DNA from: Phoenix dactylifera
Lineage: Eukaryota > Streptophyta > Magnoliopsida > Arecales > Arecaceae
NCBI RefSeq assembly: GCF_009389715.1
Contig: NC_052399.1
Span: forward strand, 29,397,146-29,461,145
Reading direction: 5' to 3'
Length of the DNA stretch: 64,000 nt
Shown here: positions 20,512 through 34,649 of the stretch, one piece after another
How positions within the stretch are numbered: the stretch's first letter is position 1
Layout: each line of letters opens with the position of its first letter
Notes under the pieces: model-generated
Database searches by the model: none
What the model saw: the letters and a program-made list of their open reading frames with translations, nothing else
What the model was told of the DNA's origin: nothing
Translations under genes and position numbers: made by a program

Positions 20512-22776
20512 AGGAGATAAAGGAAATTAGCTGTGCTTTCTTGAGAGAAAGAGAGAGAGAGAAGAAATCTGTTGCTGTTCCCTCTTGTTAATTTAGTTGA
20601 TAGGGGTCCTTCTCTTTCCTTCGAGTAAGAAGTCAAGAAAGACAAGAAGAATGACTTGCATCTCCATGCATGCTTCATTCACTTTTGCTTTCTTACAAGG
20701 CTAACTTTAATGTAAATTTCTACGTATTTGCTTAAAGCCATGAATCACTAGCTGTTTACCCACAGGCGCGTGCTGAATTAATTAGAAGGATTCGATGGAC
20801 TACAATTTGAATGCAATGGTTAATCTGTGATCATTGGCGATTGGAGTTGTTGTTCCTTGTGATAACTGGGCTTGTCTGCAAGCTTTTACATGGAAATTTT
20901 TGCTGTCTATCTATTAAGGTGAGTGGGTTGCGGGAAAGCAGTTGCTTGATAGCTTTTTCTCAGACATGCTTTTTAACGAAGACAACGTCCAAAGATGAGC
21001 TTAACAACAGGTGGACAATATTGCTCTTAAAATCCAATAGTTTGAGATAAATTTCTAAACGGGTAATGTAGCTGCTTCCTTCCACAAGTTAATTTGATTT
21101 TATTGTATCATTAAAAAAATATAATATGAGATTCAAATTTAAGAACTGTTCAATACTTATAAAGTAAAAATAGTTAATGGTTTCAATTTTTCATGAATTT
21201 TTCGGTCTGTGACCAGATTTTTTTTTCCTTTTTTCTTCTTTTTTCATGGGTATTGGTCAATATATAATTGACCATGAACGAGGGGTCAAGATTGTTGTGG
21301 ACTATATATATATATATAAGGAAAACGCTTGTCAGGGCAAAACAGGCAATAAGGCCCACCTAAGTACCAAGACTTCGTATGAATCGGGTATAGGTTTCTT
21401 CAGGTAAGGAAAAATTATATTAAAGATATTAATTTATATCGATATTAAGCATAAATCCTATTATCTGTTTGGATAAAAATGATGTTATAATGATCTCATT
21501 TTGTCTTTGAATACTGACAAGGAATAAGGGATAAGAAATGATGTCAGAATGTTATTTGGAGATAAGTGGATGAAAAGATGATTTTTTATGAAAGTGGATA
21601 AGTTTGCCCTTCAAATTTCTATTATTTTGTAATATAAAATATATTATATACTATAATAATATGATAGTGATGTTATATAATATATCATAAATTAGAATAT
21701 TGTACTATGATACTATACTATACATTTTACTAAATATTGTGATATTATGTAGGATTATATTGCAAAAAAAAATTACAGTAATATTTAACAAAATATAATA
21801 TTATATTATAATAATATGGAATATAACATGATATCATAATATTATAATATTCAGAGCATTATATTATAATATTATATTTTATTATTGAAGGACTAAATTT
21901 ATCATTTTCGGAGGGGTTTATATTGGGTTTAATCTTGTATGAGTGTTTGGGCGGATAGATGGGTTGAAGCATCCACCCAGCAGCCAAAGGCGTTTGGAAA
22001 CTATCCTCAAGATAAACAAGATGAAACATGTTTATCCCCCTTCTAAACTGCCTAAATAATTGGATGGCTACGGATAAGTGACGGCAATAACGTTTGGAGG
22101 AGCCCAAGACTGTTGCATTCCAAAGAACGAACTTTATTATACCTAAAAAATAATAATAATAATGTTTCTAAGAATAAGAGATATATCCTTTTATTGGTAC
22201 ATGACTTAAAAGCTTATTTAAGGAATAGGGAAACCAACTTAGAGTAGCCCAAGAACTATAAAAGTCGAAAACATATTTCCGATCAACATGCACAAACTTA
22301 TTATCTAATTATTAAGAAAAAGAATTCTCCACCTAACACAGACATATCAAATATCGAGGGTTGCAACCAAAGAGCTTACTCCGGGTGTTGCATCTTTCAT
22401 GCAAAAGGAGGATCCATCTTTCTTCATGCGAATCCATCGTTGAATCATGCAATAGCCACTTCAAGAACAGTTCAGGTAGATAAATGAACAAGTTTGAAAT
22501 ATTTTAAATCTATGCAGAATACGATCCAATGGCCGATGTTGTGAAAGAGGATGTATCTTTCATCGCGGGAAAGATACTACCCCCCCCCCCCCTCAACGTA
22601 CTAGGTGGACATTAATTCTCTTTCAATTTCCTTTGTTGGGATTAATGCCTCCATATACTGGGTTGGGCGTTCAATTTGATTCCTATGGCAGGCCCAATCA
22701 GCCCAAGCCAAACAATAAAATAAAATTGACCCTTTGCTTGACCCAATTTGCATCCCTGATGTTGAGCATTGTTTGT

Positions 22777-22822
<46 letters not shown>

Positions 22823-23509
22823 TACAAATGTTAAATTCTGCTTCCACATTCACAATGAGATGGTTAAGCATCATGAATGCCTGCACAGAAGTTATCTAGT
22901 TTACCCTCTTATTTGGATTGAAGGCTGGATGTAGATAAGTACAACGCTCACATTTGATTCTCCATGAACCCTCAAACAAGCAGACTAGAGAATCATGGAG
23001 ACCAATAGTACTAGAAAGTCATCTAACTTCAAAATATATGCTTAGGATGTAGCCAAAGGCTCTTAGCAAAGAGGCATCTCAAGAACAAACTACTGTTGAT
23101 CCACCTACTCTATAGAATATCCAACCCCATTGAATCCTGGTAGCCTAGAAGTAGGTATCAAACTTGTTAAAACATCTAAAAATGGAAGATTGGAGGCCAT
23201 ATAGCAGGACAATGGCACGATTGAATTACTAGATGCATGTGGCCAAAGCTCTTGATTAGTGATCATACGCATCATCATATATGTGAAGTTATAAATGTGA
23301 TTCTTATCCTATTGGTCAATATAAGTTTTAATTTAATTTTTTATCAGGAGAAAGAAATATTTGACGACTGACAGTAATTCACCAAAGTAATGAAATGATA
23401 GGGTTAGGAAATATCATTACTAGAATTTATTTTGTAACTCATAAATTAGTTCATATGACAATCCAAGTCAATAGTACATCTACAGATTGTTGCAAATTTG
23501 CTTACAAAT
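20512..23509. other. AT-rich intergenic DNA after the LOR gene
   Basis: No gene seen. It includes a (TA)n run near 21303-21318, an extremely AT-rich stretch at about 21630-21890 (repeated ATATTATAATAT-like motifs), a C-run near 22580-22592 and a CT microsatellite at 22781-22817. The stretch from 21460 to 22120 has GGATAA/GTTTGG patterns resembling a hAT- or PIF-type nonautonomous element, without resolvable ends. Confidence 0.45.
22781..22817. repeat. (CT)n microsatellite
   Basis: An uninterrupted CT run of about 18 units in intergenic DNA. Frames read across it in both directions are artefacts. Confidence 0.95.
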
Positions 23510-26500
23510 CCATCTGTATATATACACGGATATCATTCTCTATCCTTAATGTGTACTAGTTTGACATGAAATAGAGTTTTTTTCTATAACTTATTGCCCG
23601 TCCATTCCTATCAATATGCATATGAAATTGAGCAAAATAGGAAAGCTAAACATGAGACACATCTTGTAAATCTTTCCTCAACACACACCACACACACACA
23701 CACACAAAAAGCAAAAAGAAGAAAAAATGTGATATACATGTAGTGAAAAGCTGTCTACTATAAATTTCAAAACATATCAAGACCCACAAAACATGTGGAA
23801 TTATAATGTGGCATTGCAGTTCATGCAATTTGCTGACAAATTTTGGTGATATATGAGTGAACTACGTAGATATATTCACATGCAATCTAATTATTTAATA
23901 CAAAGGTCATGCGTACGCTACCATTGAGAAATAGAGAATGACTTGCAAAGTAGTAGATAGACTCACATTATAACGAGAACAAGGCTGGTATTTGCTATTC
24001 AACTTTTTATTAGGCTTACTAAAAAATAAAATAATAATGTTAAAATAGCCATTATTCAAAACTTGGATAGCTGGTGTGCTGGAAAAAAAAAAAGTTGGAT
24101 AAGCCAAAAAGAAATCTGATGTATATATACACTGATATCATTCTCCATCCTCAATTTGCACACGTTCGACCTAAGATAGAGTTTTTTCTTTAGAACTCAT
24201 TGGCCCTCCTTTTCCATCAACATGGCATCTGGCATTGAGCAAAATAGAGAAGCTAAATATGCGACATATCTTGTAAATCTTTTCTCAACACAACAACAAA
24301 AAAAAAAGAGAGAGAGAGAAAGAAAGCAAAGAGAAGGAAAAACCAAATACACGTGTAGTGAAAAGCTACCTACCTATAAAATTCATATTATATCAAGACC
24401 TGCATAGCATGTGGACTTATAATATGGTGGCATTGTGGTTCACGCAATTTGTTGGCATTTTTTGTTGATAAAGATTGTATCATGATAAAACTATGTAGAT
24501 ATATTCACATACAATCAAATTATTTAATGCAAAGGTCATGCGTGTGCTACCACTGAGAAATGGAGAATAACTTGCTAAGTAGTAGCTAGACTCAAATTAT
24601 AATGAGAAAAAAAAACTTGTATTTGCTATTCAATCTTTTATTAGGCTTGTTAAGAAATAACATTATATTGTTAAAACAATCATTATTCAAAACTTGGATA
24701 GCTAATATACCAAAAAAAAAGGTTGGATAACCCAAAAAGAAAGCTGACGTATATACACTAATATCATTCTCTATCCTCTATGTGCACTAGTTCGACCCAA
24801 GATAGAGTTTATCTTTTTAGAACTCATTGGCTCTCTTTTTTTCATCACCATGGCCTATGGCATTGAGCAAAATAGGGAAGCTAAACATGAGACGCATCTT
24901 ATAAATATTTTCTCAATGCAAAAAAAAAAAGAGAAAGAAAAGCAAGGAGAAGAAAAAATGAGATATACGTGCAGTGAAAAGCTACCTTACTATAAAATTC
25001 ATAGCATATCAAGACCTGCATAATATGTGGGCATATAGTGTGGTGGCATTGTGGTTCATGCAATTTGTTGGCAATTTTTGCAGATAAAGTTTGCACCATG
25101 AGCAAACTATGTAGATGTATTTATATGTAATTCAATTATTTAATGCAAAGGTCATACATGCGCTACCATCAAGAAACAAAGAATGACTTGCCCAGTAGTA
25201 GCTAAACTCATAATATAATGGGATAAAAAGCCGACATTTGCTATTCAACTTTTTATTAGCCTAATTAAAAAATAAAATAATAATGTTAAAATAATCATTA
25301 TTCAAAACCTAGATAGCTGATGTACTAAAAAAAAAAAGTTGGATAATCCAAAAGGAAAGCTGATGTATATATACACCGACATCATTTTCTATCCTCAATG
25401 TGCATTAGTTCAACGTGAGATAGAGTTTTTTTTTTTGTAGAACTCATTGGCCTTCCTTTCCCATCAGCATGGCATATGTTATTGAGCAAAATAGAGAAGC
25501 TAAACAAGAGACACATCTTATAAATCTTTTCTCAATGCTAAAAGGAGAGAGAGAGAGAAAAAAGCAAGAAGAAGAAAAAAACGAGACACAAGTGTAGTGA
25601 AAAGCTGCCTACCTATAAAATTCATTAAATATAAAGACCTGCATAACATGTAGACTTATAATGTGGTGGCATTGTGGTTCACGCAATTTGTTGGCAATTT
25701 TTGCTGATAAAGACGAATCATGAGTGAACTATTTAGATATATTCATATGCAATCTAATTATTTAATTCAAAGGTCATGTGTATGCTACCATTGAGAAACA
25801 AAGAATGACTTGCGAAGCAGTAGCTAGACTCAGATTATAATATAAAAAAACGGTATTTGCTATTCAACCTTTTATTAGGTTTATTAAGAAATAAAATAAT
25901 AATTTCAATATAATCATTATTCGAAACTTGGATAGCTAACGTAGCCAAAAAAAAAAAGTTGCATAACCCAAAAAGAAAGCTGAAACACCAATATCATTCT
26001 CTATCCTCAATGTGCACTAATTTGATCGCATTGTGGTTCACGCAATTTGTTGGCAATTTTTGCTGATAAAGATGTATCATGAGTGAGCTATGTAGATATA
26101 TTCACATGCAATCTAATTATTTAATGCAGAGGTCATGTGCATGTTACCATTGAAAAACAGACAATGACTTGCAAAGTAGTAGCTAGACTTACATTACAAT
26201 AGGAAAAAAAGCCGGTATTTGCTATTAAACCTTTTATTAGCCTTATTAAGCAATAAAGTAATAATGTTAACATTGTCATTATTCAAAACTTAGATAGCTA
26301 ATGTAGCACAAAAAAAAAAAGTTGCATAACCCAAAAAGAAAGCTGATACACTAATATCATTTTCTATCCTCATTGTGCACTTGTTCGACCCGAGATAATG
26401 TTTTTCTTTTTAGAACTCATTGGCCCTCCTTTCCCATCAACATGGAATATGGCATTGAGCAAAGTAGGGAAGCTAAACACGATAAACATCTTGTAAATCT

Positions 26501-26690
26501 TTTCTCAATGCAAAAAAGAAAAAAAGAGAAAGAAAGGCAAAGATAAAAAAAAATAAGATGCACGTGTAGTGAAAAACTACCTACCTATAAAATTTAGACC
26601 ACATCAAGACCTGCATAACATGCGGACTTATAATGTGGTGGCTTGATCCAAATATATAATATAAAAAGTTGGATAACCCAAATAAACATG
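23510..26690. repeat. Tandem repeat array, period about 620 bp, five to six diverged copies
   Basis: The same long unit recurs. Using the anchor CAAAGGTCAT, copies are found at 23901, 24530, 25146, 25768 and 26127, so spacings are about 629, 616, 622 and 359 bp. A second anchor, ATATCATTCTCTATCC, recurs near 23530, 24135, 24770, 25380, 25991 and 26355. The short unit at 25991-26350 lacks about 250 bp internally. Each unit contains a purine-rich GA/A tract and a poly(A) run before GTTGGATAACCC. No coding potential. I do not recognise the family. Confidence 0.9.
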
Positions 26691-28417
26691 GAAATATATA
26701 TAGGTTAGGCTTGACCCATAAATATAACTCAAGCATGCAATAGGACTTGCCACTTGAGATAGACTTTCTATGAGAGGCCTTGCTATGAGAGGCCGGACTC
26801 AGAATTTAATCCCCGTTCTTTTAAACATGTTCCTAATAAATTATGCTTGACCTAAAAACAATTGGTATCCTTTGAAACTCTTGTCATCCTTTGTGAAAAA
26901 ATTGCTAGCATTGGCTCGATCAGAAATGAGACCTATACTTTGATCTAGAACCTCTACAAATCCACAATATTCAACCAGGATCTTCTACATTGTGGTCCGC
27001 ACACTGAAGAGTGTCATGCATCCTTAGATATACGGCCATCAAGTCTATGTATAATACCGCACATGCTTGTGGACCATCTTGTTAATTTGATGGCCATCCA
27101 TTTTTTGATGGCAACTATCCATGGCTGCATAGCAATCTCTAATATTGCATGGGCACTACCTCAAAGGATCTGTGCCCATCCACAATTACTAAGCTAAGGC
27201 CAGAGTTAGACTTAGCCAAGTCCAGATCTACCCAACCCACTAAAGTCCCATATCGCTCATCTTACGCAATAAGCTAATCTTCCGAGAAACTAAGGTTGCA
27301 CGTGGAATACAAGTCAAAGGAGCATAATGAAGACTTCAGTCTTTTGTTAAATTTCTTAACAGGTGACCGCCCAGTGCAGCATAATCCCTAGGAAGTTCAC
27401 GTTAAACCACCCACCAAAACCAGTATGACAGAGAAGGTTTCCTACTATGAAAACTGCCGCAAATTAGACGTTAAGAAATCAAAACACTCTGTGTGCTTAG
27501 TTGACCCCAAGTCATGCAGCCTCCTACTTGAAATCAAAGATTTAAGCAGTATGAATCAATTTACTGATCAAGAAGTGTAGACAAGAATGAAACCGAAGAG
27601 TCAAACTCTCCATTAGAACAAAATTTTCATTCTCCTTCCCCTCGTTTTCCTTTCTCCTTCTTGCTTTGAACGTAGCTTTCAACCAAGAGGAAGTTGCACG
27701 CACCTTTCTCGTTGCCCAAAATGCCGTCGGAAAATAAGCCATGGAAGCATAGTTCGTGGATCATGGGATCAAGGACATCGCTGTAATTTGAATGCGAAAG
27801 TCAGTGCGTGACTTTGACCGTCATAGACGTTCAAACCGCCACCTTCCACCAAGAATCGCTGCAAGAAAACTTCGAGACTTTTTGTTTCTTGATAAGACCG
27901 ATAAATTAATTAACTAAGACGAGTATGTATACATTTATGAAAATCAAAAATAAAATATTTAAAATTCAGTATGAAAAATCTGTTCAAGATTTCAGTAGCA
28001 TAGATCGAGGGTGATTTGGCTATATAATTTACCATCTAATCTGCATCATTATTAATTTTTTGATAAATATATAATATTTCAATAAAAAGTAAAGGATGCA
28101 TCACCTGTCACCAATCATGTAAAAAAGAAGGAACACTGGCATCAATAAAATAGCACCGAAGGTGAGCTTCATACGGTATTAAAATTACTGTATTGTAATT
28201 TAAAGATAACAAATTTAAAATATAAAAGTAATTTTCTTATCTATAAACATAAAATTAAGTACATGAATCATGCCCGCAGAGCTTTCCGACTGGATCAGCC
28301 AACATGGACTTTTTTGTGCTATCAATTATATATGTGGGTGCAGTTAGGTGGTCCCACGAAAGTGCCTTATGGAAGACATTTATAATTAAAAATATGAAGT
28401 TCGGTGACTTACTCGGC
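26691..28417. other. Intergenic DNA upstream of P450-1
   Basis: Mostly AT-rich. It includes many short dispersed-repeat-like stretches and a 66-codon minus-strand frame (27542-27742) rich in Arg and Lys that I do not recognise. No supported gene. Confidence 0.4.
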
Positions 28418-28425
28418 TATAAATA
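28418..28425 (+). promoter_or_regulatory. TATA box of P450-1
   Basis: TATAAATA lies 76 bp upstream of the P450-1 ATG in an AT-rich promoter, a usual plant TATA location given a short 5' leader. Confidence 0.7.
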
Positions 28426-28493
28426 CCCCTCTAGCCAAGCGAGAAGACACCATCTCTCCCAGACACCATCCTCCCCCTCATCTCTGAGCACCA

Positions 28494-30400
28494 ATGGAAT
28501 CACCATCGCTGGCCGTATCTCTAGCAGCCATACTAGCATCCATCCTCCTCTTCCTCAAATCCCTTTTCGGTCGCCGCCGCCGTAGCTTAAACCTCCCCCC
28601 CGGCCCAAAGCCATGGCCCATCATCGGAAACCTCAACCTCATCAGCTCCCTCCCCCACCGCTCCCTCCACGCCCTCTCGCAAAAGTACGGCCCCCTCATT
28701 CATCTTTACTTCGGTTCCTTCCCGGTCATCGTCGCCGCCTCCGTCGACATGGCCAAGCTCGTCCTCAAAACCCATGATGTCTCCTTCTGCGGCCGGCCCA
28801 AGATCGCCGCCGGCAAGTACACCACCTACAACTACTCCGACATCACTTGGTCCCAATACGGGCCATACTGGCGCCAGGCCCGCAAGATGTGCATCATGGA
28901 GCTCTTCAGCGCGAGAAGGCTGGACTCCTATGAGTACATAAGAGTGGAGGAGGTCAAGAACCTCCTCCGGGATCTCTTCAAATCCTCGGGGAGTCCCGTC
29001 AGCCTCAAGGACCACCTCTCGAATGTTAGTCTCAATGTCATAAGCCGAATGGTGCTGGGAAAGAAGTATTTGGACAGGTCCGAGGGGGCAATCGTGTCGC
29101 CTGAGGAGTTCAAGGCAATGCTTGACGAGCTCTTCTTGCTGAACGGCGTCATGAACATCGGAGATTCGATACCATGGCTGGATTTCTTGGACTTGCAAGG
29201 GTACATCAAGAGGATGAAGAAGATCAGCAGGAAGTTCGATAGGTTCCTCGAGCATGTGCTCGACGAACACAACGAGAGGCGGCGAAGGGAGGGGGAGAAT
29301 TTCGTGGCCGTGGACATGGTTGATGTTCTTCTGGAGCTCGCCGACGATCCTAATTTGGAGGTCAAGCTCGAGAGGCGCGGTGTCAAGGCCTTCACTCAGG
29401 TGTGTTTCTCTTCATTACTGCTTCTTGTTTATGGGCAATTAATTAACTAACCACCATAGGTGGATAATTAAGTTTTCCAAGTAGAGGTACCATGAGATGC
29501 ACGGCAGAGGGACCTCCTCAAAAACCCATCCACTAACGTAAAGTCCACATCAAAGAAATGGTGCAAACTTTTCTTGTACTATGACCGCTAAGATCTCATA
29601 ACTTCATACCACGCAACATCGTATAAAAAAAATTTGGCTTTGACCCAAACCAGAGAATGGCTGTAGGTGATGTAGACAACACTTAGACCGGAATAAAAAC
29701 CAGACCGGTCCAATTGAGCTCTCAAGATTTGTTAAGGCCTGACACAAAGTTCCTCGCTCTTATGGTCCAGGACTTGATCGCCGGTGGCACAGAGAGCTCC
29801 GCTGTGACCGTGGAATGGGCCATCTCCGAGCTCCTGAAACGACCGGAAATCTTCAAGAAGGCCACCGAGGAGCTGGACCGGGTTATCGGAAGGGATCGGT
29901 GGGTCGAGGAGAAGGAGGTGCACAACCTCCCCTACATCGAGGCTATCGTGAAGGAGACCATGAGGATGCACCCGGTGGCTCCCATGCTCGTTCCCCGGCT
30001 ATCCCGCGAAGACTGCAACATCGCCGGCTACGACATCCCGGCCGGGACCCGTGTTTTGGTCAACGTGTGGACCATCGGGAGGGACCCGACGGTATGGGAT
30101 TCACCGGAGGAGTTCCGGCCGGAGCGGTTCATCGGGAGCAAGATAGATGTGAAGGGGCACGACTTCGAACTTTTGCCATTCGGATCCGGGAGGCGGATGT
30201 GCCCTGGGTACAGCCTTGGGCTCAAGGTGATCCAGGTGAGCCTGGCCAACCTGCTGCATGGCTTTGCATGGAGGCTCCCGGAAGGGACGAAGCTGGAGGA
30301 CCTGAGCATGGAGGAGATCTTCGGGTTGTCGACACCGAGGAAGGTGCCACTTGAAGTAGTTGTCGAGCCCAAGCTTCCCGCTCATCTCTATGGTGTGTGA
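28494..30400 (+). CDS. P450-1: intact cytochrome P450, CYP71 clan, CYP92-like
   Basis: Two exons, 28494-29399 and 29771-30400, with a 371-bp GT-AG intron, encode 511 residues, the usual length. The N-terminus has a hydrophobic anchor (about residues 7-22), a basic RRRR segment and the proline hinge LPPGPKPWPIIGNL. Conserved motifs are WRQARK in helix C, AGGTESS in helix I just after the intron, KETMRMHP (ExxR), FRPERF, and the heme loop FGSGRRMCPG with its cysteine ligand. It should be an ER-anchored monooxygenase taking electrons from P450 reductase. Overall sequence looks like the CYP92 family. In maize CYP92C enzymes make the homoterpenes DMNT and TMTT, but the substrate here cannot be inferred with confidence. 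It is the only undamaged P450 in the window. Confidence 0.93.
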
Positions 30401-32486
30401 TTTTAGGAGAATATATATATGTTAGGTTAATTACAAATAGAAATAAAGGTGTCTGTGGTTGATGGTGTAGTCTCGTGTCATTAGTGAGGGTGGTGAACCT
30501 TGTTTGTTTTTTAATGTACCGGAGTGTTGGAATTGCTGATAGAAGGAAGGTTTGTTACTTAAAAATGAAATTTAAAATTAAAGATACATGGTCAATGCTA
30601 TTTTTTCGGATGGAAACGAGTAGCGTGCGTAGGGGGATGGGAAGCAAGTTTATTACTTATTAAGACCTAGAACTAAAATGCGTGCACAAGAGCTTGCTTG
30701 TTTATGATCATGTTTGGAAAATTAATTAAGAATCTTTTTAGGTAAGGGCCCAAATAGTCTATTTAAGTAAGGCTCATATCAGTCTAATCCCTCTCCAGCA
30801 TAAATTGTATAAAAAGCAAAAAAAAATCTTCATAGATTTTTTTTTATCTTGTAGTCCAATAGAACCATTGATGGAATTTAGGTCCAAACTGGAACAGGCC
30901 TTCAAAAGAAAAAATGGGCTGAGCAGACAAACATGCTCGATTCTTATAGAAAATCCAGCCTAATCCTGCTGGATTTTCCAAACAAACCCTAACTATTGTC
31001 TCCCTTTCTTTCTTTTTACATGACCCGGCATGACTTACAAGCCTTCTCTTTCTTCAACAATAAAGGTTAAATAAAACTATGGTCTACATTTACGTGGGCT
31101 GCACATTGTTTGGGAACATGTAAAAGTGGAGGAGAGAGAGTTATTCCTGCTGTGATAGTTATTCTAAATCTTACTTTCTTTGGTCCTCGAAGGAATAGCT
31201 TTGTCTCAAGAGTATTTTGGCCCATATAGACAAATGGTGTAGAATTAAAAGAGACCATTATTCCAGAAAAAAAAGAATCTGATTCCAGCCTCCTTTTAAT
31301 TAAAATTGTTATTTTTGGTATAAGCAACTAGGAAATATGGCTTAGTTTGCTAGTTATTGCTGTGGGGCAGTTTTGCTTAATTAGTGAGCAAATTGCCATA
31401 ACGTATAGATCCTATGAGAAGTTGGTTTTGTTTTTTTTTGTTTAATATGTTTTCTTTTAAAAAATGAACAGTATAAATATTTAGTAACATCATTCAAAAG
31501 TTCTTCTATGAAAATATAAGTCTAAATAATAAATATATCGAAAATATTTAATATTTTCAGAAAATAATATTTCAAAAAATACAAGCAATGCCAAACATGC
31601 TGATTTTGAGATTTTTCGACAGCATATGCTATTCTCTAGCACCGGCTATAGCGTTTTAAACTTATGGGCTTCAAAATTTGGCTGCATTGCCACGGTATTA
31701 ACCAGCAAATTGCGTGTAGCCTCATACGTACCTAGCCAGAATTTGCATTAAGACGACGAGTATAGTATCCAACCGCACGCCAATTCATGCCTCACTACTT
31801 GCATTATTTGTGTTACCCATTTGACAATCTATCTACCACACCAAATAGACTAAATTTCTATGAAAAAGCTTCCCAGCACCAGAACACTCCCTGGTAGCTA
31901 ATTTTTGGTACCATTATGGACAGTATGCTAGATAATTTAGTGGATCTATCTTATGCAAATCTTTGGCTTAAATATTTTCCCAAGTCTTTCCTTATTATTT
32001 CTCTTGTTTCTTTTCTGATTTGATTATTCTTTTGGATGAATCTAATAAGAAGCTAAAACAGAAGAAGAGAGGATAGGCTCCAAGTCTTAAAGATTTATAG
32101 CCACAATGATATATGTACCGGTTTTCCATTTAGTTGGATGTTTCAAATAAGACATATCCCGTTGGATGCTCAAGATTTGCCATCTTATCATAAATACATG
32201 TCACCTAGACACCGGCATCACATCCCTAAACGGATTATAAAATCGACGAGGAAAGAGAGGTGCGTGTGTTTGTTGAGAAACACATCTGAGGTGTAGTTCT
32301 ACATGAAACAAATAGAGAGCAAAACAACAAAAATAATATATATAATTGGGCTCAAAATCTAAATATTTAAATTTAGGTTCACTATATGTCAAGATCTCTG
32401 GAGTTCGACTTCCTGCAGTTCTCAACAGATGGCGCAAGTGCCATGGCTTGTTTAATTGTTTTCACTCCCTAATTGATTTTCATATA
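30401..32486. other. Intergenic DNA after P450-1
   Basis: AT-rich, no supported gene or RNA. The first 250 bp presumably hold the P450-1 3' UTR. Short frames of up to 86 codons look random. Confidence 0.45.
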
Positions 32487-32819
32487 CACTACAGGAAAAA
32501 TGGGATACGGTTAATCTACCGATGCTAGAAAGAAGCATCGGCAATTTGGCTACTGCGCTAACATTTGCCGATGCTTTTATTAGCGTCGGTAGATTACGAC
32601 GCTTAAAAACATTGGTAATATAGCACATGGTTTTCTTAGCGCTTTTTGGTAAGCATTGTCGGAAGCCAAGAATTAGCCGGCACACATGAACGTCGGCGAT
32701 ATTAGATGACACGATTAAACGTCGTTGGAATTCAATAACAAAACGATGGTTATAAACGTCGTCGGAAGCCATATATTTCCCAAATCCCTATCCACTGGAG
32801 AGCCCAAATTTTCTTTCAA

Positions 32820-32948
32820 GCCCTCCACCGGAGCTTCTCCTCATCCTCCTCCTCCTCTAGAGAGGCCTCCACTGGGGCTTCTCCTCATCCTCCTCCTCTA
32901 GAGAGCCCGCCACCGGAGCTTCTCCTCATCCTCCTTCTCCTCCTCCTT
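32820..32948. repeat. Three-copy tandem repeat (about 43 bp) inside the CACTA relic
   Basis: Three copies of a unit containing CCACCGGAGCTTCTCCTCAT, with CTCCTCCT and CTCTAGAGAG, begin near 32822, 32865 and 32907. Comparable GC-rich minirepeats lie near the leader of the intact CACTA element at 51165. Confidence 0.8.
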
Positions 32949-34649
32949 TTCGCTTGTAGCCATCGTCGTTCTGCAGTCTTCTTCGAAACTCCGACCGACC
33001 ATCAACATTTGGTGGCGACGACGCTATTGCCACCCCACAGATCTCAAGTAACTCACTCCTCTATAAATTATTCGTGGCCACATTTTTGCAATCTATTTGC
33101 CTCAGCTTTGCTCTATGCAAAATTACTAGATTTACACAAATTGATAGGGTCTTGGCTTCATATATTCATCTTGTTCATTGGACCATACATAAATCCCTAA
33201 TGAATAAAAATGTCACCTGGCTATACTGTCTAAAACACTTCCAGAGCTTGATTGCTGTGATTCTACGTGGTAATAGAGTGTTGATGTACAAACCGAGAAA
33301 CCAATGTATTAGCCCCGAGAAACCTCTAGAAGTTGATATATTTTGCTACAAGAATAAAATCTACAAACTGTTTTTATCCCAAAACACAGATCATAAGAAT
33401 AAAACTACATCCCCCGGGTTAGCAAAATTAATGTTTACACTTCAATCTGAGATGCTAAACAGTAGATAAGTAATTTTAAATCTCACATAACTTCTGACGC
33501 CATCATTTTCATCATAAAGTAGCCGAAATAGCAAGAATGCACAGAAAACATAAAGTACAATGGTAAGCGAAGAACACAGACATATAAATGCTTGTCAGAT
33601 AAAGTAACTTAAATCATTCAGATTCTCTCTAATGCATTTTTCCTATGTTCAACTTTCCTTTTAAAACAGAGCTGGGGAAATATACACATAGAAGTTCATC
33701 ATAAGTTCATAATAATAATTGAATAGCCAAATAAAAGTGTACGAGATGTGAAAAATAATTGGTGCACTTGCCTATTAATTGGTGAATGCAAAAGGTGGTA
33801 TAAATACTCTGAAAATAATAAGATCTTGTTGTTTGACTTATTTCAACTATTTAAAAGTACCATACAAGGTCTAAGTTTAACTCAATTTAGTGAATTGCAT
33901 GTCAACAACAAATGTTGTTGCTCTAAGCTGCATAAATCTATGACTTGTATAAATCTAACCACTGTTAAATAGTGGATACTTGTATTATGTGGTTGGCATG
34001 CATCGGTAAGAATGAAAATTTTTGTCCTCTCATTTTTTACCAACTAAATGGGTCATGCGTTGAGATTTTAATACACATACTACAATCAAAGTTTATAAAA
34101 TCTATGTCAGTTGCTAAATTCTTTTTCTTATAAATTTTTATGAAATATAATATTAAATATTTAATTTTGTTTATCTTTATTAGATAAGGTACAGTTCAAT
34201 TAGTATTTCAATAGATGGACAAAAGTTAGATAAAAAAGTTGAGGTCCAGCAAAAAATATTTGGATGGAGTTCAGAATTTGGATAGAATTATGTAAGGCAT
34301 AGAAATAAATCGATATGTTTCTTTAAAACTATTTGTCATATTTCAAACTATTCAATCAAATATTTATATTGAAACTCTTCTTAGCCGATTATTCTTTGTT
34401 TTATATTGAAACACTTATGCTTCTTAATAAAACTATATATCATGCATCGTATACCATGTATCATGATACTTATGAGCCTTACTAAAACTCTCTGACTTCT
34501 TTACGACAACTTGAAACTTTAATCTTTATATTAAACTATGTATCATGCATCATAATGCATATAATAAATCATATAATGTATACCATGAATCATATATCTT
34601 CTATCATATATCATGTATCATGAATGATATATCATATAATATATACTTT

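Noticed and set aside
29714..29770. Upstream in-frame extension of P450 exon 2
   Set aside because: It is intron. The acceptor CAG/GAC before the DL(I/L)AGGTESS block is conserved in all three genes.
28478..30385. Long antisense frames over P450-1 (up to 227 codons), and the same over P450-2 and P450-3
   Set aside because: Typical shadows of GC-rich P450 exons. The plus strand carries all family motifs.
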